This document shows, in pieces, positions 1 to 8,094 of a DNA stretch of 64,000 nt. Source of the stretch: Acidovorax sp. Leaf191. GTDB lineage: Bacteria; Pseudomonadota; Gammaproteobacteria; Burkholderiales; Burkholderiaceae_C. The translations under genes and the position numbers were made by a program. Each line of letters opens with the position of its first letter. The stretch's first letter is position 1. The stretch spans positions 434,001 through 498,000 of the forward strand of contig NZ_LMPT01000018.1 in the NCBI RefSeq assembly GCF_001424425.1, in the 5' to 3' direction. The notes under the pieces were generated by a model. It saw only the letters and a list, made by a program, of their open reading frames with translations. It had not been told where the DNA came from and searched no databases.

Positions 1-379
1 AGGACGGGTTGTAGGCGATCACGCGGCGCGGCACCTTGTCGGGGCCCTGCATGATGACGGCTGCCGCGTTGGGCACCTGGCCTTCCACCACCACGAAGTT
101 GGCGGGCAGGCCGGTGTATTTCATGATCTCGGCCACCACCTGCTTGCCGGTGCCGCCGCCCTTGGACAGGTCGGGCGGCGAGAACGCCACCGGGCTGCCG
201 TCGTACGAGCAGGCCTGCAGCGTGGCGGCCAGCTCGGCGACGAGCTGCGCCTTGGTGGGCTTGGGGCCCGCGGTGGCGGCGGCCTTTTGCGCCAGCGCGA
301 CGCCCGCGCAGGCCAGGCCCAGCAAGGCGGCGCAGGCGATGGCGACGGGGCGGATGTTGGCGGTGGGGATGTGCTTCAT
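1..379 (-). CDS. Secreted protein of unknown function, 3' end cut by window
   Basis: The reading frame starts at ATG 379 (MKHIPTANIRP) and runs off the left edge, so about 126 residues are visible. Residues 1 to about 31 form a signal peptide (basic start, then an Ala/Leu/Cys-rich core ending in GVALAQK). The mature part has an Ala-rich segment followed by GGGTGKQVVAEIMKYTGL and the motif RRVIAYNPS at the cut edge. The last motif recalls secreted proteins that carry a downstream HExxH metallopeptidase motif, but that part is not in the window, so this is only a guess. It lies 53 bases downstream of the LuxR gene on the same strand. Confidence 0.6.
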   Translation of the reverse strand, partial: MKHIPTANIRPVAIACAALLGLACAGVALAQKAAATAGPKPTKAQLVAELAATLQACSYDGSPVAFSPPDLSKGGGTGKQVVAEIMKYTGLPANFVVVEGQVPNAAAVIMQGPDKVPRRVIAYNPS

Positions 380-432
380 GCGGTCAGGCTCCTGGGTCTG
401 GGATATGTATGGAGAAGGAGAGGGATGGAAAT

Positions 433-1608
433 TCAGGGCTGGACGATGGCCGCCACGCGCAGCACGCGCTGGGCCAGTTCGGTCTGGCCGCGGGTGCCCG
501 TCTTGGCATACAGGCTGGCCAGCTGGGTGCGCACCGTGGGCATCTTCACGCCCTGGTTGTCGGCCATCTCGCGCGGGGTCATGCCCTGCAGCAGCAGCGG
601 CAGCAGGGCGCCTTCAGCGGGCGTGAGGCCGTAGAGCGCGCTGCACACGGGCATTGCGGCCTGCGTGTCCTGCACGGTCTCCGGCACCAGAACGAACTGC
701 ACCAGCGGGTCTTGCAGTGCGGCCCCCGGCTGGCCGCGCAGGGGCGCGGCCAGGGCGACCAGCGCTTGGTGGTGCGGGGTCTGCAGGCGTGCCGACACCG
801 GTGTGCGTGTGCTCAGGCAGGCCGTGAGCAGCGGCGGCAAGGCTGCGTGGACCTGGGCGAGTTGCAGCGGCTGGCGCGCATGCCAGCCCGTGGCATGGCG
901 CAGCAGTACGCGGCAGTCGTCCTGCACGCCCATCCAGCGGCGAGCGTGGTCGTTCAGGTAGCGCACGGTGCCGTGGGGGTTCACATGCAGCAGGCCCAGC
1001 GGCAACTGGTCCAGCGTGCGCTCCAGCGCGGCGGTGTGGCGCTCGGCCAGGCGCAGGCGGCGCTGGGCGCGCATGAGGCTGCGCACCCAGGGCGTGACCG
1101 CGCGCAACTGGGCGAACTGGGCGGGGGTGAATTCGGGTTGGCCCAGTTCGTTGTACAGCGCCAGCACGTGCATGCCGCACTCGGGCGACGCCTCGACGAT
1201 GCTGTTGACCATGGCGTCGATGCCCAGGGGCCGCAGGTAGTCGGCGTAGAACGCGCTTTTCTTCAGCGCGCTGGTGGCCACCAACTGCTGGCTGAGGGAG
1301 CCGCCGCGTGCCAGCGCCTGCTCGTGCTGTCGCTCCAGCGCGTCGCTCCAGGCGTCCTTCACCTGGATGAGGTCGGCGTAGCGCTGCAGAAAGTCGTCGG
1401 GCATGCCCCACTGGCTGGCCGCGAGCGGGTCGCCTTCGCCGGGCAGCGGGCAAAACAGCACGAGCTTGTGGCTGCCCAGGGCCTCGCCCAGGTGGCGCAG
1501 CAGGCGCGGCGCCATGTCGGGCTCGCCCAGGGCTTCCAGGCTCTCGGCCATCAGGGTCTCGAACCCTGCAATCCCGAGCTGTTGCCCATGCCAATCCTTG
1601 CTGCTCAA
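433..1608 (-). CDS. PAS-LuxR family transcriptional regulator (paralog 1)
   Basis: DNA-binding transcriptional regulator of about 391 residues. The C-terminal 64 residues form a LuxR-type helix-turn-helix (LTPAEGALLPLLLQGMTPREM, then MPTVRTQLASLYAKTG). The middle holds a PAS-like stretch (LDQLPLGLLHVNPHGTVRYL) that may sense a ligand. No receiver domain is present. The open frame extends to GTG 1671, but that codon lies inside the palindrome at 1669-1692. I prefer TTG 1608, which has GGGGAG six bases upstream; the paralog at 3583 has the same arrangement. Shared architecture with that paralog and the dyad at its own 5' end suggest autoregulation, which is inference. The signal it responds to is unknown. 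Confidence 0.82.
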   Translation of the reverse strand: MSSKDWHGQQLGIAGFETLMAESLEALGEPDMAPRLLRHLGEALGSHKLVLFCPLPGEGDPLAASQWGMPDDFLQRYADLIQVKDAWSDALERQHEQALARGGSLSQQLVATSALKKSAFYADYLRPLGIDAMVNSIVEASPECGMHVLALYNELGQPEFTPAQFAQLRAVTPWVRSLMRAQRRLRLAERHTAALERTLDQLPLGLLHVNPHGTVRYLNDHARRWMGVQDDCRVLLRHATGWHARQPLQLAQVHAALPPLLTACLSTRTPVSARLQTPHHQALVALAAPLRGQPGAALQDPLVQFVLVPETVQDTQAAMPVCSALYGLTPAEGALLPLLLQGMTPREMADNQGVKMPTVRTQLASLYAKTGTRGQTELAQRVLRVAAIVQP

Positions 1609-1668
1609 TGCGCGCTCCCCGGTTGTGTCGATGAATGCGCCGGATGGTAGGAGCGGCAGGCTCGCAGT

Positions 1669-1692
1669 CACATCATTCAGGTGAATGATGTG
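1669..1692. promoter_or_regulatory. 24-bp palindrome, putative operator (copy 1)
   Basis: Eleven-base arms that are perfect inverted repeats around a GG centre; core catcattcaggtgaatgatg at 1671-1690. It lies about 60 bases upstream of the preferred start of the LuxR regulator. Close copies occur at 2785-2804 and 3511-3530, each just upstream of another gene of this locus. A shared binding site for one or both LuxR proteins is inferred. Confidence 0.65.
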
Positions 1693-1780
1693 GCGGACTT
1701 TTCACACATTTCATGAAGTTTTGAGGAGCGTTGTGGCGGCCGTGCGTGCCGAACCTCAACCGCCGGCGCGACCGCCGCAC

Positions 1781-1956
1781 GCTCTAGGGACCCTCTGCAC
1801 GAATCATCGCGCCGTGTGCACCTGCGGTCTCGGGCGGCCTGCGGCGTTGCCAATACTCGCAATAGCTACGGCTATGGCTGCGTTTTGCGCCTTGCACTCC
1901 ATCCCGATCCGCACTGCACACTTGGCAGCTCGATTCGTGCAGAGGATCCCTAGAGC
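1781..1956. mobile_element. MITE-like element with 25-bp terminal inverted repeats
   Basis: The ends 1781-1805 and 1932-1956 are inverted repeats (gctctagggaccctctgcac at the left, 24 of 25 bases matching). Further inside, GTGTGCA and TGCGG blocks also mirror each other. The 176-bp element has no credible ORF, so it would be non-autonomous. I see no clear target-site duplication and do not recognise the parent transposon. The right end supplies the last Leu codon and the TAG stop of the DUF3667 gene. Confidence 0.6.
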
Positions 1957-2759
1957 CCCATCTGCCACAGCACGACCTCGACCACGCCGCGGGCATACAG
2001 CGCCGTCGCCTGCCACTTGAGCACGGCGAACAGCGCGCCGGCCAGCAGCAGACGCACCGCGTCGCGCCGAACATCGAGCAGGTAGAACTGCCGAAGGGCC
2101 AGCATGAACGCCAAAGCCTGCAGTGCGGTCATGTACCAGGGAGACCACTGCTTGTGCCACTTGAGCAGGGCCGGGGAATGCGCCAGCACCAGGGGCAACT
2201 GGTTGGCCATCTGCAGCGCGATGAACACCGCCTGGCAGTACAGCGCCAGCGTCAGCAGCTCGGTGGCGTTATAGCCCAGCCGGCGTCGAAACAGCAACCA
2301 GGCGCTGGCGAATGCGGCCACCGCGCCCAGCGAAAACGACCACTTCGAATAGGCGCTCACCAGGGCATACATGCTGGCGGCGGCCTCGCTCGGAAATTCG
2401 GGCTTGAGGTAATCGGTATGGCCCAGCACGATCAGCAGCAGGCCGATGGCCAGGCACAGCAGCGTGAGCGGGTGCGGATGGTCCTTGCGCTGCCCGAGCA
2501 CGTATTCGCGCGCCAGCGTGCCTGGCTGCGGCAGCACGCGCAGGGCGTGGCGGATCACCTCCCATTCAAACCACCGAAACCGGGCCCACGCCTCCTTGCG
2601 CACCGTCGCCGCGCCCATGCGGCCGGCCTTCTTTTGCCCGCACTGCGCGCAGTAGGGGCCGGTGAGGAGGGCGGTGCAGTTCAGGCACTGCGGGGTGTCG
2701 AAAATCGCGTCGGTGGTGGGGGAGGTCACGGGTGGGGCATCAAGGCAAGGGCTGCGCAT
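1950..2759 (-). CDS. DUF3667 family membrane protein
   Basis: Predicted 269-residue inner-membrane protein. The N-terminal region carries the DUF3667 zinc-ribbon-like motif CLNC..GPYCAQCGQ (about residues 25-45), then a conserved TLAREYVLGQRKDHPHPL stretch, followed by about five hydrophobic segments. The function of the family is unknown. I start at ATG 2759 (MRSPCLDAPP); the frame stays open further upstream but that would overlap the IPTL-CTERM gene on the same strand. The stop codon and last Leu come from the end of the MITE-like element at 1781-1956, so the original C-terminus may have been altered. A putative operator lies 25 bases upstream. Confidence 0.75.
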   Translation of the reverse strand: MRSPCLDAPPVTSPTTDAIFDTPQCLNCTALLTGPYCAQCGQKKAGRMGAATVRKEAWARFRWFEWEVIRHALRVLPQPGTLAREYVLGQRKDHPHPLTLLCLAIGLLLIVLGHTDYLKPEFPSEAAASMYALVSAYSKWSFSLGAVAAFASAWLLFRRRLGYNATELLTLALYCQAVFIALQMANQLPLVLAHSPALLKWHKQWSPWYMTALQALAFMLALRQFYLLDVRRDAVRLLLAGALFAVLKWQATALYARGVVEVVLWQMGL

Positions 2760-2784
2760 CGTAGGGCGGCGAGCCCGTGCTTGG

Positions 2785-2804
2785 CATCGTTCAGGTGAAT
2801 GATG
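2785..2804. promoter_or_regulatory. 20-bp dyad, putative operator (copy 2)
   Basis: Sequence catcgttcaggtgaatgatg differs at one base from the core of copy 1 and keeps one mismatch between its arms. It lies 25 bases upstream of the DUF3667 start codon, where a bound regulator would affect promoter or early transcript. Confidence 0.6.
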
Positions 2805-2883
2805 TGAAAGGCCCCGACGCTTGCCCGTGTGCCCGTCGCATCGATGTTTTGATGCCCGCCGGCAGAACCATGGGATGCTCCTT

Positions 2884-2915
2884 TTTTGATAGCTGCTGGC
2901 GCCTGCTGGGTGCGC
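2884..2915 (+). repeat. Dispersed hairpin repeat family A, partial copy
   Basis: Contains the family core tgatagctgctggcgcctg but lacks the clean caagcggt half seen in other copies. It lies between the DUF3667 and IPTL-CTERM genes. Full copies are listed at 10204, 28406, 39329 and 48343. Confidence 0.4.
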
Positions 2916-2935
2916 GCCGGCAGGTGGGAATGACC

Positions 2936-3382
2936 TTAGATTCTCTTGTGGCGTAGCGCTCCCAGGCCCAGAGCTGCGGCCACCAGCGCCATGACGATCA
3001 GCGCCCATTCGCTCAGCGTGGGAATGGCCGCCGTGCCAGCGGTGGGCGCTGCGGTGACCCGCAGATCGCAGGTGGCGGTGGGCGGGTTGGCCGGCCGAGG
3101 GCCTACCTGGTAGAGCCAGGTATTGGGCTGGAGCGGGTCGTCGGGCAGGAGCAACTGCCCGCCACAGTTGCCGCTGACGGTGCCCCCCGCTGCGGAAGGC
3201 GGCGGCGTGACCGCGCAAACTTGCTGGCTGGAGGGGATCGGGTAGTCGGTACAGGTGATGGTGAACTGGCCTGCAGGCTGGCTGATCGGGTTGATCACGG
3301 CCCATTGCGCTTGCGCGGCAAGGGGCGCTGCCAGCGCAAGGCTGGCAAGGGCGAGGCGGAACAATGGGCGATGGAGGTTCAT
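2936..3382 (-). CDS. IPTL-CTERM sorting domain protein
   Basis: Exported protein of 148 residues. Residues 1-26 are a signal peptide ending AAQAQ. The C-terminus is an IPTL-CTERM tripartite sorting signal: IPTLSEWALIVMAL, a hydrophobic helix, then the basic tail RHKRI. In this family the signal is thought to be read by a dedicated membrane sorting enzyme, with the mature protein delivered to the cell surface. No exosortase or similar enzyme is encoded in this window. The mature domain has five Cys residues and no recognised fold. It lies 176 bases upstream of the DUF3667 gene on the same strand, between the two LuxR paralogs. Confidence 0.85.
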   Translation of the reverse strand: MNLHRPLFRLALASLALAAPLAAQAQWAVINPISQPAGQFTITCTDYPIPSSQQVCAVTPPPSAAGGTVSGNCGGQLLLPDDPLQPNTWLYQVGPRPANPPTATCDLRVTAAPTAGTAAIPTLSEWALIVMALVAAALGLGALRHKRI

Positions 3383-3510
3383 GGGCAGCTGGATGAAAAG
3401 TAACGGTCACACATGGCCGCAGCCCGGTTTGACTGCAGCGTGGCGGGACTGTAAAAACGCCTGTGTCCGCCGCCCATCCGCCAGGTGAAGGAGTCGGTGC
3501 TGCGCCGCAA

Positions 3511-3530
3511 CATCATTCACATGGACGATG
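3511..3530. promoter_or_regulatory. 20-bp dyad, putative operator (copy 3)
   Basis: Sequence catcattcacatggacgatg keeps the left arm of copy 1 exactly and has two changes in the right arm. It lies 52 bases upstream of the TTG start preferred for the second LuxR regulator, similar to the spacing at copy 1. Confidence 0.55.
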
Positions 3531-3582
3531 ACGCCTGCAGCGGATGTGCCTAGCATCCGCCCCTTTTCACAAGGACTTCCCC

Positions 3583-4785
3583 TTGCACCCTGCCTTGGGC
3601 AATCTGATGGGTTCGGTGGCCGACGGCGAGCGTTTCAGCGAGGCGCTGTCGGGCTACGCCGCGAGCTTTCGTGCCGACCTGCTGGGCGGTGCCTTCCTGG
3701 CCAGCGGGCTGGACCAACTGGCGCAATGGGGCGCGCAGTTTGCCGCGCATCCCGAGGTGGATTACTGGCTGCAGTCGCCGTCGAGCGACGGCGCCCCCGC
3801 GCTGCTGGCCATGGGCGTCACGCCCGAAGCCGCACAGCGCTACGCCACGCACTACCGGCTGAGCGACCCGCTTTGGGACGACGCCATGGCACGGCGTGCG
3901 CGCATGGGGCTGTCGGGTGTCTGGGTGGCCACCGATGCGCCGCTGGAGGCCACGCGGGGCTTTCGCCGCACCGAGATCTACAACGACTTCTTGCGCGAGT
4001 ACGGCATCGGCACGCGCATGTTCGGGGGCAGCCAGGGCGCGTCGAGTCCGGTCGGCAATCTGTTCATGTCGATGTTCCGCCAGGGCGACGACGAGGGCTT
4101 CTCGCGCGAGGAGGTGGCCCGCTTCGAGGCGGAGTTCGCCACCGTGCAGCGCGCCGCCTACCTGCACCGAGAGATGGTGGCCCTGCGTGCGCGTACGCGC
4201 GGCATGGAGGCGCTGATGGAGCAGATGCCGATGGGCATCCTGTTCTTCGACACCGCAGGCCGGCTGCTGCACGCCAATGCCCGGGTGCGCGCGCTCTGGG
4301 CTGGGGCAGGGCAAGGCGGCTTGCTGCAGACGCTGCAGCGCGGCCCGCTCTTGGCAAGCACGGCCGACCCGACCCTGCGCGCACTGTTCGTGCAGTCGCT
4401 GCAGGGGCACAGTGGCTGTGTGGAGCTCGACGGCGGGCTGTTGCTGGTCGCGTTGTCGATCAGCGACCTGGCATCGCTCGGCATGCTGCAGCAGGCGCCG
4501 GGCGTGGCCTGGGTGGTGATGCAGCGCAGCCTGGGCTGCGAGGCGGCGGTGGCGCTGGCGCGCCAGGCGTATCGCCTGAGCCCGGCAGAGGCGGACCTGC
4601 TGCAGGCGCTGATGCGCGGGCAGACGCCGCAGGACTTTGCCGATGCACGCGGGGTGCGCATCACCACTGTGCGCACGCAGCTCAGTGCGCTTTTGTTCAA
4701 GACCCGCACGGTGCGCCAACAGGACCTGGTGGCGCTGGTGGCGCGCCTGATGCTGCTGGCGCCGGGTGGGCAGCCGCTGGCCTGA
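3583..4785 (+). CDS. PAS-LuxR family transcriptional regulator (paralog 2)
   Basis: About 400-residue transcriptional regulator, paralogous to the gene at 433-1608. It has the same order: an N-terminal helical region, a PAS-like segment (MEQMPMGILFFDTAGRLLHA) and a C-terminal LuxR helix-turn-helix (LSPAEADLLQALMRGQTPQD, then ITTVRTQLSALLFKT). The frame is open back to ATG 3544, which has no ribosome site; TTG 3583 is preceded by AAGGA seven bases upstream. The dyad at 3511-3530 lies just upstream. The two regulators point outward from the IPTL-CTERM and DUF3667 genes, which are therefore candidate targets. Signal and target genes are not known. Confidence 0.82.
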   Translation: MHPALGNLMGSVADGERFSEALSGYAASFRADLLGGAFLASGLDQLAQWGAQFAAHPEVDYWLQSPSSDGAPALLAMGVTPEAAQRYATHYRLSDPLWDDAMARRARMGLSGVWVATDAPLEATRGFRRTEIYNDFLREYGIGTRMFGGSQGASSPVGNLFMSMFRQGDDEGFSREEVARFEAEFATVQRAAYLHREMVALRARTRGMEALMEQMPMGILFFDTAGRLLHANARVRALWAGAGQGGLLQTLQRGPLLASTADPTLRALFVQSLQGHSGCVELDGGLLLVALSISDLASLGMLQQAPGVAWVVMQRSLGCEAAVALARQAYRLSPAEADLLQALMRGQTPQDFADARGVRITTVRTQLSALLFKTRTVRQQDLVALVARLMLLAPGGQPLA

Positions 4786-4968
4786 GCTGGCCTGACGTCA
4801 CTCAGGCGCCGTCCTGTGGCGGTGGACAGGTGGGGGACCTCAGAGCACCCGCCCCGTTTCATGTTGCACTGCACTGCATAATGCGCGCACGCGGCCCGGC
4901 AGGCCCCGGGAGCCCTGGCTTCCAGAGGCCGGGGCCAACGTCATTCGCCAGACAGGAGACAACCAGCC

Positions 4969-5469
4969 ATGGCCCAGAACGTGCTCGCCGTATACCCCGG
5001 AACCTTCGACCCCATCACGCTGGGGCATGAAGACGTGGTGCGCAGGGCCACCCAGTTGTTCGAGCGCGTGATCGTCGCCGTGGCGGCGGGGCACCACAAG
5101 AAGACCCTGTTCTCGCTGGAAGAGCGCATCGACATGGTCCAGGAAGCCGTCAAGAACTACCCGCAGGTGCAGGTGGAAGCCTTCTCGGGCCTGCTGCGCG
5201 ACTTCGTGGTGGCGCGCGGCGGCAAGGCCATGGTGCGCGGCCTGCGGGCGGTGACCGACTTCGACTACGAGTTCCAGCTCGCCGGCATGAACCGCAGCCT
5301 GATGCCGCAGGTCGAGACCGTGTTCCTCACGCCCAGCGACAAGTACCAGTTCATCAGCAGCACCTTCGTGCGCGAGATCGCGGTGCTGGGTGGTGAGGTG
5401 GTCAAGTTCGTCTCGCCTTCCGTGCAGGAGCGCCTAGCGGTGAAGGTGCGCAGCCTCACGCCGCCCTGA
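4969..5469 (+). CDS. coaD: Phosphopantetheine adenylyltransferase
   Basis: Cytosolic enzyme of coenzyme A synthesis that joins 4'-phosphopantetheine and ATP to give dephospho-CoA. The 166-residue protein is full length for the family. It shows the nucleotidyltransferase motif YPGTFDPITLGH at residues 9-20, the RGLRAVTDFDYE block near residue 90 and the ISSTFVREI motif near residue 128. A ribosome site (aggaga) precedes ATG 4969. It is alone here, but panB, panC and panD of the same pathway are in this window. Confidence 0.96.
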   Translation: MAQNVLAVYPGTFDPITLGHEDVVRRATQLFERVIVAVAAGHHKKTLFSLEERIDMVQEAVKNYPQVQVEAFSGLLRDFVVARGGKAMVRGLRAVTDFDYEFQLAGMNRSLMPQVETVFLTPSDKYQFISSTFVREIAVLGGEVVKFVSPSVQERLAVKVRSLTPP

Positions 5470-5477
5470 TTCAGGGG

Positions 5478-5533
5478 AAAAACGCCTCTACCGCTTGCCT
5501 ATAGTGGATTTTGTGCTATTTAAAGAATAGCAA
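5478..5533 (-). repeat. Dispersed hairpin repeat family A, copy on minus strand
   Basis: Read on the minus strand it begins attgctattctttaaatagc and ends caagcggtagaggcg, matching the family ends. It lies just downstream of coaD and before the convergent lysR-type gene, where it may help end transcription. Confidence 0.5.
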
Positions 5534-5635
5534 TGGGTTTTGGCCTGGTGAGAAAGGCTGGGTGCCTGCGCGGGGCCACGCACGGCTTTGCATCGAGATT
5601 ACGGGATTGCGGTTTTGCCGCGCTCGGGCCTGGCG

Positions 5636-6592
5636 CTAGGCAATCCGCGCCCACTGCTTCGCGAGGACTTCGGCCTGCTGCCGGAGGGCGTCGAGCATGG
5701 GCTCCAGCTCGGGTTGCGGCGGCCGGTACAGCGGGCGCAGCGCCGTCACGCTGAACGGGATCGAAAACCCGAGCTGCCGCACCACCTGCCGGTCGCTGGC
5801 TTCGGCCAGGGCCGTCAGGGGGTTCACGATGGCCACGCCCAGGCCGTGCTGCACCATGGCGCAGACGGCGGTAGCGCTGTGGGTTTCCACGCGCTGGCTG
5901 CGGGTGATGCCTGCTTCGGCAAAGCGCGCGTCGATCTGGCGGCGGTAGGGGTCGTCGGGTGAAAGGCTCACGAACGGCTGGCCGGCGAAATCCTGCAGCT
6001 GCAGGATCGCCTGGTGCGCCAGCGCATGGCCTGCGGGCAGCACGGCCACCTCATCCAGCGTGAGCAGCACTTCGGCGCTGGTGCCGGGCGGTGCGGCGGT
6101 CTGCTCGCACAGGCCCAGGTCGAAGCGCTGGGCGCTCATCCATTCCTCCAGCAGCGGTGATTCCTGCGGCGTGACCGCCAGTCGGGTATCCGGGTGGGTC
6201 TGCACCAGCTGCGCGGCCGCAGCGGGCAGCAGCGCATGGGCGAGTGCGGGCAGGCACAGCACCGACAGTTGCACTGCGCCGTCACGCCCCAGGGCGACTG
6301 CGCGGTCCACCACCCGCTCCAGCCCTTGCCAGGACCGCTGGACCTCGTCCCACAGCGCCAGCGCGCGGGCGTTGGGGCGCAGGCGGCCCTGGGCACGTTC
6401 GAACAGCGCGTAGCCCAGCAAGGACTCCAGCCGCGCCAGCTCGCGGCTCACGGTGGGCTGGGAGCTGTGCAGCAGGTCGGCCGCACCCGTGGCGCCGCCC
6501 GCCGTCATCACGGCGCGGAAGACTTCGATGTGTCTGTGGGAGATGCGGCTGGCCAGGGGCGGTGCAGGGGCGCTCTGGGTGGGGGAGGGCAT
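5636..6592 (-). CDS. LysR family regulator, probable regulator of lysA
   Basis: A 318-residue LysR-type regulator with an N-terminal winged helix-turn-helix (SHRHIEVFRAVMTAGGATGAADLLHSSQPTVSREL split over about residues 16-50) and a C-terminal substrate-binding effector domain. It is divergent from lysA with a 111-base shared promoter region, the arrangement of LysR and lysA in Escherichia coli, so control of diaminopimelate decarboxylase is the natural inference. ATG 6604 is an alternative start; neither has a strong ribosome site, and the mRNA may be nearly leaderless. Confidence 0.88.
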   Translation of the reverse strand: MPSPTQSAPAPPLASRISHRHIEVFRAVMTAGGATGAADLLHSSQPTVSRELARLESLLGYALFERAQGRLRPNARALALWDEVQRSWQGLERVVDRAVALGRDGAVQLSVLCLPALAHALLPAAAAQLVQTHPDTRLAVTPQESPLLEEWMSAQRFDLGLCEQTAAPPGTSAEVLLTLDEVAVLPAGHALAHQAILQLQDFAGQPFVSLSPDDPYRRQIDARFAEAGITRSQRVETHSATAVCAMVQHGLGVAIVNPLTALAEASDRQVVRQLGFSIPFSVTALRPLYRPPQPELEPMLDALRQQAEVLAKQWARIA

Positions 6593-6606
6593 GGACGAAA
6601 GCATAT

Positions 6607-6648
6607 CTATTATGAATAGGGTGTGCACATTTCGGTATTTGCTGAAAT
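6607..6648. promoter_or_regulatory. Probable LysR binding region between lysR-type gene and lysA
   Basis: Two dyads lie between the divergent genes: ctatt-atg-aatag at 6607-6619 and atttc-N10-gaaat at 6629-6648. The second contains TTC-N10-GAA, which fits the T-N11-A rule of LysR sites. Binding by the neighbouring regulator is inferred from position. Confidence 0.5.
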
Positions 6649-6703
6649 GGGCAACGGTCGGCATCATTCCGGCTTTGACACAGCGCCTTCTGGAGACTTC
6701 TGC

Positions 6704-7951
6704 ATGTCCAACCCTTTCTCGCCCGCCCAGCTGTGGGCCCTGGCCGACCAGTTCGGCACCCCCACCTGGGTGTATGACGCGGCCACCATCCGCCAGCGCA
6801 TTGCCCAGGTGTCCAACTTCGAGACCGTGCGGTTTGCGCAGAAGGCGTGTTCCAACATCCACATCTTGAAGCTCATGCGCGAGCAGGGCGTGAAGGTGGA
6901 TGCCGTCTCGCGCGGCGAGATCCTGCGGGCACTGGCCGCTGGCTATGTGGCGGGCGGCGAGTCGTCCGAGATCGTCTTCACCGCCGACCTGTTCGATGCC
7001 GCCACGCTCGACTGCGTGGTCGAGCACGGCGTGCCTGTGAATGCGGGCTCCATCGACATGCTGCACCAACTGGGCCCGCGCTCGCCAGGCCACGGCGTCT
7101 GGCTGCGCATCAACCCTGGCTTTGGCCACGGGCACAGCAACAAGACCAACACCGGCGGCGAGCACAGCAAGCACGGCATCTGGCACACCGACCTGCCCGC
7201 GGCGCTGGCTGCGATCGCCCAGCACGGCCTGAAGCTCGTGGGCCTGCACATGCACATCGGCTCCGGCGTGGACTACAGCCACCTGGCTGAAGTGTGCGGC
7301 GCCATGGTCAACCTGGTGCGCACCACGCACGCGGCGGGGCACGACCTGCACGCCATTTCGGCTGGCGGCGGGCTGTCCATTCCGTACCGCAGTGGTGACC
7401 CGGTGGTGGACACCCAGCACTACCACGGCCTGTGGGACGCGGCGCGCCAGCAGGCCGAGGCGGTGGTGGGCCACAAGCTGGGCCTGGAGATCGAGCCGGG
7501 CCGTTTTCTGGTGGCCGAATCCGGCGTGCTGATCGGCGAGGTGCGTGCCACCAAGAACGCGGGCAACAACCGCTTCGTGCTGGTCGATACGGGCTTCAAC
7601 GAACTCATGCGCCCCTCGATGTACGGCAGCTTCCACGCGATGGAGCTGCTGCGCCGCGATGGCACCACCACCGGTGCATCGCAACCCACCGTGGTGGCGG
7701 GGCCGCTGTGCGAGTCGGGCGACGTGTTCACCCAGGGTGACGGCGGCGTGGTGCTGCCGCGCGACTTGCCTGCGGCGCAGGTGGGCGACCTGCTGGTGAT
7801 CCACGACACGGGTGCCTATGGCGCATCGATGTCTTCCAACTACAACACGCGCCCCTTGATCGCCGAAGTGCTGGTGGACGGCGGCCAGGCCCGCTTGATT
7901 CGCCGCCGCCAGACGGTGGACGAATTGCTCGCGCTCGAACTGGGGCTTTGA
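6704..7951 (+). CDS. lysA: Diaminopimelate decarboxylase
   Basis: PLP enzyme that removes CO2 from meso-diaminopimelate to make L-lysine, the last step of the pathway. The 415-residue protein has a type III barrel fold: FAQKACSN carries the PLP-binding Lys near residue 48, the segment GLHMHIGSG lies near residue 183, SAGGG near residue 225 and EPGRF near residue 265. The C-terminal block GPLCESGDVF supplies the active-site Cys, and YNTRP is near the end. The start at ATG 6704 has tggaga eight bases upstream. It belongs to the subgroup near 415 residues rather than 450. Confidence 0.95.
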   Translation: MSNPFSPAQLWALADQFGTPTWVYDAATIRQRIAQVSNFETVRFAQKACSNIHILKLMREQGVKVDAVSRGEILRALAAGYVAGGESSEIVFTADLFDAATLDCVVEHGVPVNAGSIDMLHQLGPRSPGHGVWLRINPGFGHGHSNKTNTGGEHSKHGIWHTDLPAALAAIAQHGLKLVGLHMHIGSGVDYSHLAEVCGAMVNLVRTTHAAGHDLHAISAGGGLSIPYRSGDPVVDTQHYHGLWDAARQQAEAVVGHKLGLEIEPGRFLVAESGVLIGEVRATKNAGNNRFVLVDTGFNELMRPSMYGSFHAMELLRRDGTTTGASQPTVVAGPLCESGDVFTQGDGGVVLPRDLPAAQVGDLLVIHDTGAYGASMSSNYNTRPLIAEVLVDGGQARLIRRRQTVDELLALELGL

Positions 7952-8094
7952 GAGCAGTCGCGCGCGGCGGGCGCAGGGCCGACACCCGGTAGGCAGGGGA
8001 CTACGCGCATGCGCAGTGGTGGCGCACATTCTGCTGCCGGGGTGGGCGATAAGGTGAACACATCTCAACACCTCACCCCTTCAAGGAGTTCACC

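Noticed and set aside
2760..3410. N-terminal extension of the DUF3667 frame
   Set aside because: It would overlap the IPTL-CTERM gene completely in another frame on the same strand and adds only low-complexity residues.
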